Origin: Azolla caroliniana
Taxonomy: Eukaryota; Polypodiophyta
Direction: 5' to 3'
Length of the DNA stretch: 64,000 bases
NCBI GenBank assembly: GCA_043228905.1
Contig: JBHGNT010000001.1
Span: 30,380,001 to 30,444,000, forward strand
Position 1 is the first letter of the stretch; the number at the start of each line of letters is the position of its first letter. Shown in pieces: positions 22,590-32,300 of the stretch. The position numbers and the translations under genes are program-made. The notes beneath the pieces were generated by a model, which was given only the letters and a program-made list of their open reading frames with translations, was not told where the DNA came from and did no database searches.

Positions 22590-25514
22590 ATGAATCCCAA
22601 CGAAATAGATTTAATCACGTCCTTGTATGATTCTGAGGATGGTTATGCATCACCATACTCCGCAACCATCGACGATGACTTGGATTCGTCTACATCCGAA
22701 GACTATGAGTCGGCTTCATCCGAAGAAGAGGCGGAGGAGGTTGATCCCTTCATGTATTGTTCGGCGAGGTATATTGCGTTCACTAGAGGTATGTACGATT
22801 TAATGCTTAAAGATTTATTAGGTCAAGTTAAGGTAACATTTGAAATGTTAAGCACACTCGCAAGGGGGGCACCTCTTAATTTACATGCATGGAGGCGCAT
22901 GAAGAGTCGTCTCACGCTTATGAATGAGAATGCAATACACCTTAAGGCATCGCCTCATCTTCAGATTACGCACGTAGAGAAATGGAGGGAGATAGTATTG
23001 GCGTCACATTGTGGCGCATCGCACCGTTCTTTGACAGGTACTCTGACAGAATTAAAGAGAAATTGGTCCAATGACCTTCGTGACTATGGGATCCCTAGTG
23101 CGTATGTGAAAGCAGTGATTGACCAATGCGGTTGTCAAGTTGTGTCGAGGTTAACTCCATCTGACATGGAGGGGACAAGTGTCGTGAAATATAAAAAGTC
23201 TAGACCCATAGAAGTGATCAAGATAGAGGCACATAGGGTTGATGATACGTTGATAGATGTTCAATTGAGGTATCACACACGCTTTCGTACAGGGGTCACA
23301 AGGGGTGCACATGTGACTAGGTATAATTGTCACCGATCCGGTGTGGCCAACAAGCAATATCCATGCACTCGACGTAGAAAGCATTCATCTCGATGTGGGT
23401 GTACTTTTCATGTGAACGCTCGAATGAATGGCGGGGTTGACCATGGGACAGTGACCCTTTCAATATATGGACCTCATATGGGTCATGTACCGGGAAGTAG
23501 ACCAGATGCATACTATTTGCCAGTGGCCCCAAATGTTATAAGTTGTTGTAGAGATGACCTTTTTGATGTTGGTTGCGCACGACACGTGGCACGGATGAGC
23601 ATGCGTAAGGAAGCATATCATAAGTCCAAGGCTAGTCCATTAGACCTTGTGAGTTATAGGTTCTTTATGATACCAAAGGAGGTCAATAACATGGCCAACA
23701 AGTTAAAAATCGGGAGTGCCATGTCAGGGGTTGATTGGTCTTTGATGATGCAAGATGCCTATGCCCTCCGAGATCTTGGGAAGGTGGCTCATGTCCAACC
23801 CTACTTGCCTGGTGAATATGGATCTCCCGCAAGGCAACCGTTCATCTTGGTGCTCCAAGATGAATGGATGTTAGAGATGTGTGAGCGACTGTCGATAAAC
23901 AACTCTTGGGCAATCGACTCCACGTTTAAAACAAACCAATTTGGCTTGCCATTATATGCAGCTGTGGCTCCAAATGCCATGGGAGTTGGTATCCCATTAT
24001 GGTACATGATATGTAGTTCTGATAAGGGGTCTAACCATGAGCAAGTAGCTTTAGAAACTTGCTTGAGAGTCATATTTGCACAGATGCCCAATGTGAGGCC
24101 AAATGCCATAGTCATCGATAAAAGTTGGACATCGTATAATGCCATAAGTAATGTGGTTGCAACAGACCGATTATCTTGGATAGTTACAAATGGGCAAAGG
24201 TCGCAAACACATTGTCGACTTTTGTTGTGTCACTTCCATGCAAAAAAAGCATGGTTGGACAACTTGTTGCCAAAGGTAAGTGCAAGTGAGAGAAACCACC
24301 TTTATAATCGGATGTGCCAACTCATGCAATGCATTACGGAATCCACATTCAATGCCCAATGTGAGGACTTAAAGGTAGAATATGCAAACAAGCCAGGTGT
24401 TTGGCAATATATAGAAGGAGGATGGTGTGGCTTGACATGTGTGTGGAGGAAACTGTGGCCCAAATTTGGTAGAATGTTCAACTACGGACATGTTGACACT
24501 ACCAATCTTGTGGAGAGACATTGGCAGTTTATCAAATATACTGCCTTAAGAGGGAGGATAAACTGATCAATTACCGATCTTGTGCATGTTTTAATCGGGG
24601 ACAGTCAAACTGGCACTTGCATCGGGGGTGCTGTTATTGAATGGTACAAGCAACGACAAGAAATATGTGAGAGTGGTAGATTTGCACCACGTGCAAATTG
24701 TAGGGATCAAACAACTAGACTTAAAGAGGCCGAAAGGCTACTAGAGAGGTATGAAACTAATAATGCGATAATGCATATTGTGGACGAGCCTCGATATTGG
24801 TTTAAAATATTGAGCTTGACAAAACCAGATGTATGGTATAATGTATCGCTCCAATGTTCATATTGTGATTGCCACGACCCTGCGAGTAAATGTAAGCATA
24901 TACTTGGCATCAGGATGATTATTGAGAGGCACATGCCACATCTATGTGGGTCATTGCCTTTTATAGATCATGCAACCTATATGCGCAATGACCATTTCAC
25001 AGAGACGGAAATGGAGACAGAGGTAGAACCAGTCGAGGAGACAAACCCTATAACATCACGAGTGGAGGAATGTTTGTCGAAATTACAAACGCTTGAGGGG
25101 GCTATTCAATGTTTTAAGCAAGGGTTACAATCCCTCGACTGTGCAGCAATTTTGGCATGTATGGAGTCCATTCAAGAAACAAGTGAGACATTGGTGTATC
25201 ACACAGGTGCACCGAAACCAACTAACGAAGAAGACCGTGGATCCATAGGGCGTAAGCAAGCAATTGGTGCAAAAAGGGGAGCATCAATCAACATTTCACA
25301 AGATCTTATTGGCAGCTCCCCAAACACTTCCAAGGCACACACAGGAAAAATGCAAAGAGGCGCAAGTCGAGCTAGGAGGCGGTTGCCAATATGTGCGACA
25401 GATAAAATGCGATGCTTGCATTGCGATGCCTTGACCTTTAGATCAAGGGACTCAAATGTTGATTGTTGCAAGAATTGTGGTCGCATCTTGCCATCATCTC
25501 CGGATGAGCCATAA
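22590..25514 (+). pseudogene. Mutator-like transposase with one in-frame TGA (otherwise 974 codons open)
   Basis: The frame runs from the ATG at 22590 to a TAA at 25512-25514, broken only by TGA at codon 659 (24564-24566). An acidic N-terminus leads to a GCM1/FLYWCH-like zinc finger (YNCHRSG ... CGCTFHV ... HMGH, about residues 248-302). The DDE core has Asp443 (WAIDSTF), Asp510 (VIDKSW), the Mutator C-x2-H signature (CHFH, Cys547-His550) and Glu642 (LVERHW). After the stop come a SWIM finger (CDC-x6-CKH, 759-770) and a C-terminal zinc ribbon (CLHC ... CCKNCG). The stop sits between DDE core and SWIM. It could derive from CGA by one C-to-T change. A truncated DDE protein, or readthrough, remains possible. 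Confidence 0.93.
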
Positions 25515-25830
25515 ATGTTTGGTAACTTTCAACTTTTATGTTTTGCCAGGATTATTTGTTTTAACAGAAGTATGGTAAAGATCGTCGGTTTTAAGTAATT
25601 TAAGGTTGAATTTTGTGACTATTTGATATGTTATTGTAAGTTTACATTCTTCGTTTTATGTTTTAAATGGTTTTTAACTTTCAACTTTTATGTTTTAATA
25701 TGATTATTTGTTTTAACATAAGTATGGTAAAGATCGTCGGTTTTAAGTATTTTAAGGTTGAATTTTGTGACTATTTGATATGTTATTGTAAGTTTTAAGG
25801 GTAATTAACAAGCTTATTTGAAGATTTTGG
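25515..25830. repeat. Duplicated ~125-bp segment downstream of the transposase
   Basis: Two copies, about 25522-25645 and 25674-25795, share ACTTTCAACTTTTATGTTTT, AGTATGGTAAAGATCGTCGG and TTGAATTTTGTGACTATTTG. They probably lie in the transposase 3'UTR. Confidence 0.85.
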
Positions 25831-25844
25831 TTGGAATGATACAT

Positions 25845-26130
25845 TTGGTTGGGCGACCTGCAACGGTTGGGAGACCAATCGGTTGGGCAACCTGTAACTG
25901 TCAGGGTTGGGTGACCTAAAACGGTTGGGCAACTTGCAACAGTCATAGTTGGGTGACCAATTTCGGTTGGGCGACCAACGACTCAGAGTTGGGTGACCTC
26001 TGACAGGGTTGGGTGACCATCGACTCAGAGTTGGGTGACCTCTGACAGGGTTGGGTGACCATCGACTCAGAGTTGGGTGACCTCTGACAGGGTTGGGTGA
26101 CCATCGACTCAGAGTTGGGCGACCTCTGAC
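25845..26130. repeat. Right subterminal repeats with 42-bp tandem units
   Basis: The core TTGGGTGACC recurs at short intervals. Units of 42 bp (GTTGGGTGACCTCTGACAGG then GTTGGGTGACCATCGACTCA) start at 25988, 26030, 26072 and 26114. Orientation is opposite to most motif copies at the left end, so both ends present the motif pointing the same way relative to the terminus. Confidence 0.9.
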
Positions 26131-26270
26131 AACTTTTTTTTTCGCGCACTCTTCCTTATCGAAATCTGACGGTGCAGATCGCACGCACCTTCCTCTAGGC
26201 GACCTGCACCGTCTGTGGCCACGATTCCCTCACCAGCCCTCTTTATGATTTGGTGCAGGATAGCAACGAG
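26131..26270 (-). repeat. Right terminal inverted repeat
   Basis: It is the counterpart of 18188-18330. It keeps the internal palindrome GACGGTGCAG (26168-26177) / CTGCACCGTC (26204-26213). Its outer end lies 42 bp before the BSH start codon. Confidence 0.9.
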
Positions 26271-26280
26271 CATCACATAT
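26271..26280 (+). repeat. Target-site duplication, right copy (CATCACATAT)
   Basis: It is identical to 18178-18187. The sequence following it leads directly into the BSH start codon at 26313. Confidence 0.9.
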
Positions 26281-26312
26281 CGCGTGGGCGTGAACGCATA
26301 CCCATACCAATC

Positions 26313-29300
26313 ATGAAAGGAGGGGGTCATGGCGCTTCCACCAAATCGACCGTTAAATTTCGAATGTACGAACCAGAAGCTGAAGATGATGATGATGATG
26401 ATGATGATGCAGATGCATCTCGTAGATCAGGTTTCCTTTTGCTTATTCTCGTTCCCTTCCCTCCTTCTCAACCTCCGTATTTGTTTTGTTTTGTTTTGTT
26501 TTTTCTTTCTCAGGCCTACTGCAGAGAATCTCATCCCTATTCGCGTAGATGTGGAGGTAGATGGGCAGCGTTTCAAGGATGCCTTCACTTGGAACCCTAG
26601 CGGTATGCGTCAAAAATAAATTTTATTTTTTATTTTTATTGTTTTCTTCTTACTCGTATGCTTCTTCATGCTTATGATTCTGTTAAAAAACTGTTATTTT
26701 TGTCATCTTCTTATTCGTGTAACACACTCGATCTCTCACAGGTAAGACCTTTCCTTTCACCTCATTTTTTTATGTGGCTGCTTCTTCACACCACTGTCAT
26801 TCTGTTGTGGAGAAATGGATTTTCGAAGAATCCTTCTTTAGTAGGTTGATGACAAGAGCTATAGATAAATACACTTTGTTATGTCCTCTGAAGTCAAAAT
26901 ATGACGTATTGAAACACAATATATTATATTTTCCACTAGTGCGTATGGGGTTGATAAATTACACAAGGCAATTACCCAAAGTCAAGAGAGCCAAAGTGAT
27001 CACCAAACGTGTGTGCAAGGTGAAGGTTACTCCAAATGGTTCCTTGTCAAAATACAATGCTAGAATGGCTGCCAAAGATTCAACGAAATGAATGGTTTCA
27101 ACTTTCAGGGCATTCACATTGAGATGCATGCTTGGATTAGCATTATGGATGATGCGGAGTTGGTCCAAATAAATTTGAAGTGCATGGTGATCTCCTTGAG
27201 GAGATTTAACCCAGAAGGTTCGTAGATAATTGAAGACATTGCATGTTATGCAAGCTTAAGAAGAGCCTTTATGGTCTCAAGTATGCACCCTGTGAATGGC
27301 ATCCAAAATTTGTTGTAACATGATGTTTAATATCTATACATGTAGCAACAATAAAAATTACCTCTACACAGAAAAACTGAAGATAAGTAAAACTAAGATT
27401 CCTTCAGGGCGTAATTTGTAAAGCCAATGAAACTCATCTTCGACGCCTTAACACCCTTGCATCAAGAGAGCGCGAGCTAAGCCAAATGGAAACATTGGTT
27501 TGGATTGCAGACATGGTGGAATGATTTCAAGCAAGAGAGAGAGAGAGAAATGATAATATATTATTGTCCGTGGGGAGCCAACAGGACCCTCAGGAACAAC
27601 AATTATTGCAAAGCACTCTCCATGATTTCGAAGTAAATGCTAAGTAAAAATCTAAGTTTGTTTCCGAATTTCACTGCTCATCATCACTTTCACAAGTTTG
27701 GATCTGTGGTCAAATAGACGAAAGACCATGCCTGGTGTCATCAGCAATCATTCTGTGCTTGTTAGAACATCTTGAATGCTAGTACAACAGGACAGGAATT
27801 CCTTGAAATCATGCCTGATGTCCTATTATGTATGGCATTCTGTGGTCAAATAGACGAAAGACCATGCCTGGTGTCATCAGCAATCATTCTGTGCTTGTTA
27901 GAACATCTTGAATGCTAGTACAACAGGACAGGAATTCCTTGAAATCATGCCTGATGTCCTATTATGTATGGCATTTCAAAGTGACATACTCTTCAATTTC
28001 TGGTACATCAAGGCAACATAGCTCACATATTCTCGTCGGTTCAATTTGTTTCCAATATCTATGAGTGTGTGGGCATCAAGTTGATAGCATATCCCTCTGT
28101 GGACCTGGGTGTGTGGGTATGAGGTTAGGCATCGGTGAGCCACTCCTGGATTTCCTAATATTAATTCATCAGTGTGATGGTGGACTTTGTTTTTGACATT
28201 TGTGTCTAAATTTCCAGAAATTCAAATCTCTTTGGATAGATACAATGTCATGATTTAAGTCTACTATTATCTATTGAAGGTTTTGATGGTAGAGACTATT
28301 CATATGTGTGAGAAGGCACCTACCTACCTTGGGCCAATGTGATGGCAACGATAATGAAAGAATTTATGTGTTTTAATTAACAGTATTGTTCCTTGATTAT
28401 TCTGCTCTTTTCTTGTTTTTCTCATCATCGTTTTACTTACAGAACACCTTTTATAGTTGAATGCATTCTCTGCTGTATTTCTAAGTTCCATCTCAAGTTC
28501 GTACTTATGAACTTAAAGTTAAAATAGATATGGCATAGCAATGTAAGACTCTTCCATATGTTATTTTAGCAGCCTTGAAAAACCTTGTACCCATGCAGCT
28601 ATTATTTCTCCTCATAATTCCTACTCATATTATTTTTCTCTGTAAAATACAATGCATTATTTCTCCTCGTTATTCTCAGGAATACTAAAAATGTGTCCTG
28701 TTTTTGTATTCTTCTCTCATGTTCCATCCAAAACTTGATTTCAAAATTCAACACTTGATTCTTCTCTCTAATGCAGAGCCTGATTTTGAGATATCTGCTT
28801 TTGCAAAGCGTACTGTGAAAGATTTGAATCTGTCAATGGCATTCATAACACTTATTGCACAGTCAATTCAGGTAAACTACTTTCACAACACATTATCTTA
28901 CGAAAAAAAAAAATGCATAGCAATTACTAAATCTTTAGTTTGGTTATCCAGACACAAGTTAATGAATTCCGCAGCTATGAAAACATGGAGATGGCAACTG
29001 GAGAAAAAGTCCACTGCTTGAAGGTTGTATTTCCAGCTTCTAAATATTTGTACATATTTTTATCTGCATGATCTCAAAGAGTATCTATAATGAATATAAT
29101 ATTACCATATATTACTTGACACTTGACCGACAAAGTTAATGTTCCAAAGCACAAGATTTACTTTGATGATAAACTAATTATTTTAAGTTCCTAAACATCT
29201 CACATACGCTTCTGCTATTTTTGCCAAAATACATCTTTCAAGTTTATGTTTTTCCTTGTAGATTGACTTAAGAGCGAACACCACTGTCATTAGAGACCAG

Positions 29301-31839
29301 TTTTTATGGGTAAGTTGTAATAGTAATGTTCCTTTATTTTAGATTTTTTTCTCCCTTGATATTGATCAATTCATTTCTCACTTGATCAAATTTCAAATGT
29401 TTTGTTGTTTTGGTTTGTAAAGGATCTTGGTAACCTTGATAGTGATCCTGAGGACTTTGCCAGGCATCTATGTAGTGATCTTGAATTTGATGATCCTGAA
29501 GTAGCGGTGAGCCACATCTTTTTGTTTACAGTTCTTTTTACCTGAATGGTACATATTTTCTTTTGCCTAAGTTCTTTTTCTACAAGTTAGATCAGTTATA
29601 TTCTAGTCATGAATAGAGAAAGCATTCCATTGAGACGTATATAATACCTCGAGAGATGAAGCACATATGGTAAAGTTCTTGAATATATTCGATATCTTTA
29701 GGATATTAGCGCATTGTGCATAATTGAATTATGTTGTGTTTTCTCCGTTTAACAATAAATTTAAAGAAGTAATTATGTCAAACATCTAACTTTAGCTGTT
29801 GCAATGAATTATATCTATAATCTATGCATGTTCTATTTGCCTTTTCTATGATCTCCTAACAACAGTTACACAATCCAAATGCATACCAAGAAGATTGGAA
29901 TAAAGTTTGTGACACTTATTGACCTAAAGTTTTTCGCTGTTATGCTATATGGTAACTGCTTGATCAACAAGAATACCTTGAATCTTGTTAAACAACTCAA
30001 ATATAGATTGCAATAATTTATTACAAGACTGATACTTATCTCATGATACAGATCTCCCGTGTTACCTGAAGAGTATATCTCAGTTTCTCTACAAATTCTT
30101 CCTTGTAGATTCTTCCATGTTTATGTAGATGTCACCATGTTCATGGGGCAAGGCTCTCTAAGGTGTGATCCAAGTCTCTTGGAGCTGCCATAGATATTAT
30201 CTTATGATTGTTCTCTAATTATGTGCAAATCTTTGCGGTCCTTCACCCTGATCCCAGTGTTGAAGATATAGTGAGGCGAGTTTTAGAAATCTCCATGATC
30301 CATTCTGATGATCTTGCAAATGTGACATCTAGATAAGCGAACCACCACAACTTTTCCTCTCTAGAGTGAAGAGTGTTTACTGACTGACGCTTGTGGACAT
30401 GTAGAAAGTCATGGCTTTTGTCTTTTCAAGGTGAATGGTGAGGCCTTGTGGGCAAAAATTAACTAGAGCTTGGAGATGTTGTAAACCTGAATGTGGCTCA
30501 GAAATTAAGATTATGTTATTTGCATAAAGCTAATTATAAACTGGGGTACCAAACAAATCCACTCTATCTCTTCTGTACATGCGATGTAGTCATCTAACAT
30601 GTGACTGTATTTTTAGTTTTATACATTAAATGTAGATATGCTTTTAAAAAGTACAAAAGAGAATTGTCTGTCTGCAGCCAGCTGTTGCGTTGGCAATAAG
30701 AGAACAACTATATGAGGTAACTTTTGCAAATCAGTTGATATTGTTGAAGAAATGGTGTATCCCAATTTTAACAAGCATACAATGAAATGCTTTTTTTAGC
30801 TTGCCATCCAGAGTGTGTCTTCTGGAAGGGAGACTAGAGTAAGCAAAAAAACACGAAGAGATTGGGGGTCAGACTTCAGTCAAGCAAGGTAAATAAAAAA
30901 GTTTTAATAAGTTTGATATTCATTGAGAATAAAAGATGCATATACTAGAAGCAATAATTAATTCTATAATATTTCAGAATATATGCTGAGTTTTACATAA
31001 TTTTTTCATTTATTTGGACTCAGATGGTTTTAAATGGAAGAATTTTCTTTGGTTACAGCAAGGCAGTTTCAGCCTTTGAGCTCATGAAAAGGTCAAGTAG
31101 CAAGAGTAGTGTTGTAAGGTAAATATATCTGAAATATCAGTAAAGAACTTCATTTTCAAGGAATCCATGTGGTTGTTATAACACTCTAAAATCAATAGGA
31201 AAAGAAACGAATGGGACTTGTTTGAACCTGTCGTAGAGATATTGACAAAGGAAGAGGTTGAAGTCGTGGAGGCACGAGAGGAGCGAAATGCACGGTATGG
31301 AAGTTCACGATTAAAAGTTCATCCAATTAATTCTTCATTAAGGACCCTTAGTTGATTAAAGTCATTCAATTTGTTCCTGATTAAAGCCATTCGTTTAGTT
31401 CTTGATTGAAGTCAGTTGATTAAGTGTGAATTAAAGCCATTTATTTGGTTTTTGGTTGAAATCCATGCAGTGTAGTTCTTGATTAAGTAATCTCTTTAAT
31501 CCTGGATTGAAGTCATTCATTTACTTCTTGATTGAAGACACTCAATTAATTCTTGATTAAAGTTATTCCATTAGTTCTTTGATTTAAATCATTCAATTAG
31601 TTTCATTGATAAAAGTAGTCCATTATGGTCATTCAAGCTGTTCTTCATTAAAGTCATTCAATCAGTTCTAGATAAAAGTGAGATTAAATTAGTTCTTGAT
31701 TAAAAATAAACCTTTTCTTGATCAAAGTGATTGCAATTAATTTTTTATTAGTGAATAACCCGTTTCTTAACACAGCCTTAAGAAGCGTCAAGAGGACAAT
31801 GACCCGTACACAAATCGGTATTCACGAGTAGAAAGGTGA
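26313..31839 (+). CDS. BSH: SNF5/INI1-type SWI/SNF chromatin-remodelling subunit (BSH homologue)
   Basis: Eleven exons join in frame to 262 residues: 26313-26365, 26514-26602, 28777-28871, 28952-29023, 29262-29309, 29423-29506, 30678-30716, 30800-30888, 31059-31118, 31199-31294 and 31776-31839. All introns are GT-AG. The product begins MKGGGHGASTKSTVKF and contains the SNF5 domain with both repeats: PTAENLIPIRVDVEVDGQRF ... FAKRTVKDLNLSMAFITLIA, and IDLRANTTVIRDQFLW ... PAVALAIREQLYE. The length is close to the flowering-plant BSH proteins (about 240). SNF5 is a core subunit of nuclear BAF/SWI-SNF complexes that move nucleosomes. Intron 2 (2.2 kb) carries a copia fossil and a tandem duplication. 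The MULE ends 42 bp upstream of the ATG, so the original promoter now lies about 8.1 kb away. Confidence 0.93.
26390..26412 (+). repeat. (GAT)n microsatellite in BSH intron 1
   Basis: Repeated GAT units lie in the 148-bp first intron. If that intron were retained they would encode an Asp run. Confidence 0.8.
26950..27320 (+). pseudogene. Ty1/copia reverse-transcriptase fossil in BSH intron 2
   Basis: Frame pieces read KVKVTPNGSLSKYNARMAAK then stop, NGFNF (family: ...KARLVAKG.TQ.GIDY). Further on they read LRCMLGLALWMM, then HGDLLEEI, a stop, PRRFVD, and CKLKKSLYGLKYAPCEWHPK (family: CKLKKSLYGLKQAPRQW). Stops and shifts are frequent. No LTRs or YVDD box remain. The fossil is in the same orientation as the gene and is simply carried in the intron. 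Confidence 0.85.
27703..27974. repeat. 136-bp tandem duplication in BSH intron 2
   Basis: Copies 27703-27838 and 27839-27974, both starting TCTGTGGTCAAATAGACGAA, appear identical, so the duplication is recent. Confidence 0.92.
31310..31750. repeat. Degenerate ~30-bp minisatellite in BSH intron 10
   Basis: About 14 diverged copies of AAAGTCATTCAATTAGTTCT-type units fill most of the last intron, between the exons ending at 31294 and starting at 31776. Confidence 0.85.
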
Positions 31840-32024
31840 TGGTTTCCATGTCTTTGGAATCATTGGAACGTGGGTTGGTGGAGATGCAAAAGTTACTCGA
31901 TGTACTTCACCATTCTTGGGTTTGGTATGTGTTTTTTGTTTGTGCATATATTCCATCCATGGTACGTTGTAGTGTGGTGTGAACATTAGATTAATGTGCA
32001 ATTTTACAAGTTGACATCCAAATT

Positions 32025-32300
32025 TAATATTTTGAATTTGAAACAATGAGGTACTACGAATGGCCTTTGCTAAAGTGAGCTATCATACCAACTTAACATG
32101 AAAGTTTGACATTGTGTAATATTGTGAGTTTGAAACGAAAATGTTTTCTCAATTAGCCCTTCCTAAAGTGATTATGTGGGTTGTCATACAAACTTACATG
32201 AAACCAATTTTGTGATTTTGAAACAATGGTGTTTTCTGAATTGGCTCTTGCTAAAGTGGGTATGCCAGTTGCATGCAAATATTACTCCTAAGTGTAACAA
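32025..32300. repeat. Three diverged ~90-bp tandem units
   Basis: Each unit has GTGA-TTTGAAAC, then a TTTTCTGAATTGGC-like stretch, then TGCTAAAGTGG. The three begin near 32031, 32126 and 32213. The region is non-coding and lies downstream of BSH. Confidence 0.7.

Larger units (their letters stand above)
18188..26270 (+). mobile_element. Complete 8.1-kb Mutator-like element carrying a ULP1 protease gene and a transposase
   Basis: Terminal inverted repeats of about 140 bp bound it, with shared blocks AAATCATAAAGAGG, CTGGTGAGGGAATCG and GGCCACAGACGGTGCAGGTC. A 10-bp target duplication flanks it. Inside, in order: 113-bp subterminal tandem repeats, a five-exon ULP1-type protease gene, a middle cluster of the same subterminal motif, an 18-20-bp minisatellite, the transposase, and 42-bp subterminal repeats in opposite orientation. 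MULEs that carry a ULP1-like peptidase are known in flowering plants (for example Kaonashi elements). Here both genes are recognisable and only one stop codon breaks the transposase, so the element is young or recently active. Confidence 0.93.

Noticed and set aside
25795-26184. Minus-strand frame with repeated SPNPVRGHPTLSRW-like units
   Set aside because: It is a translation of the 42-bp subterminal repeats of the MULE. A similar frame at 18211-18435 comes from the left repeats.
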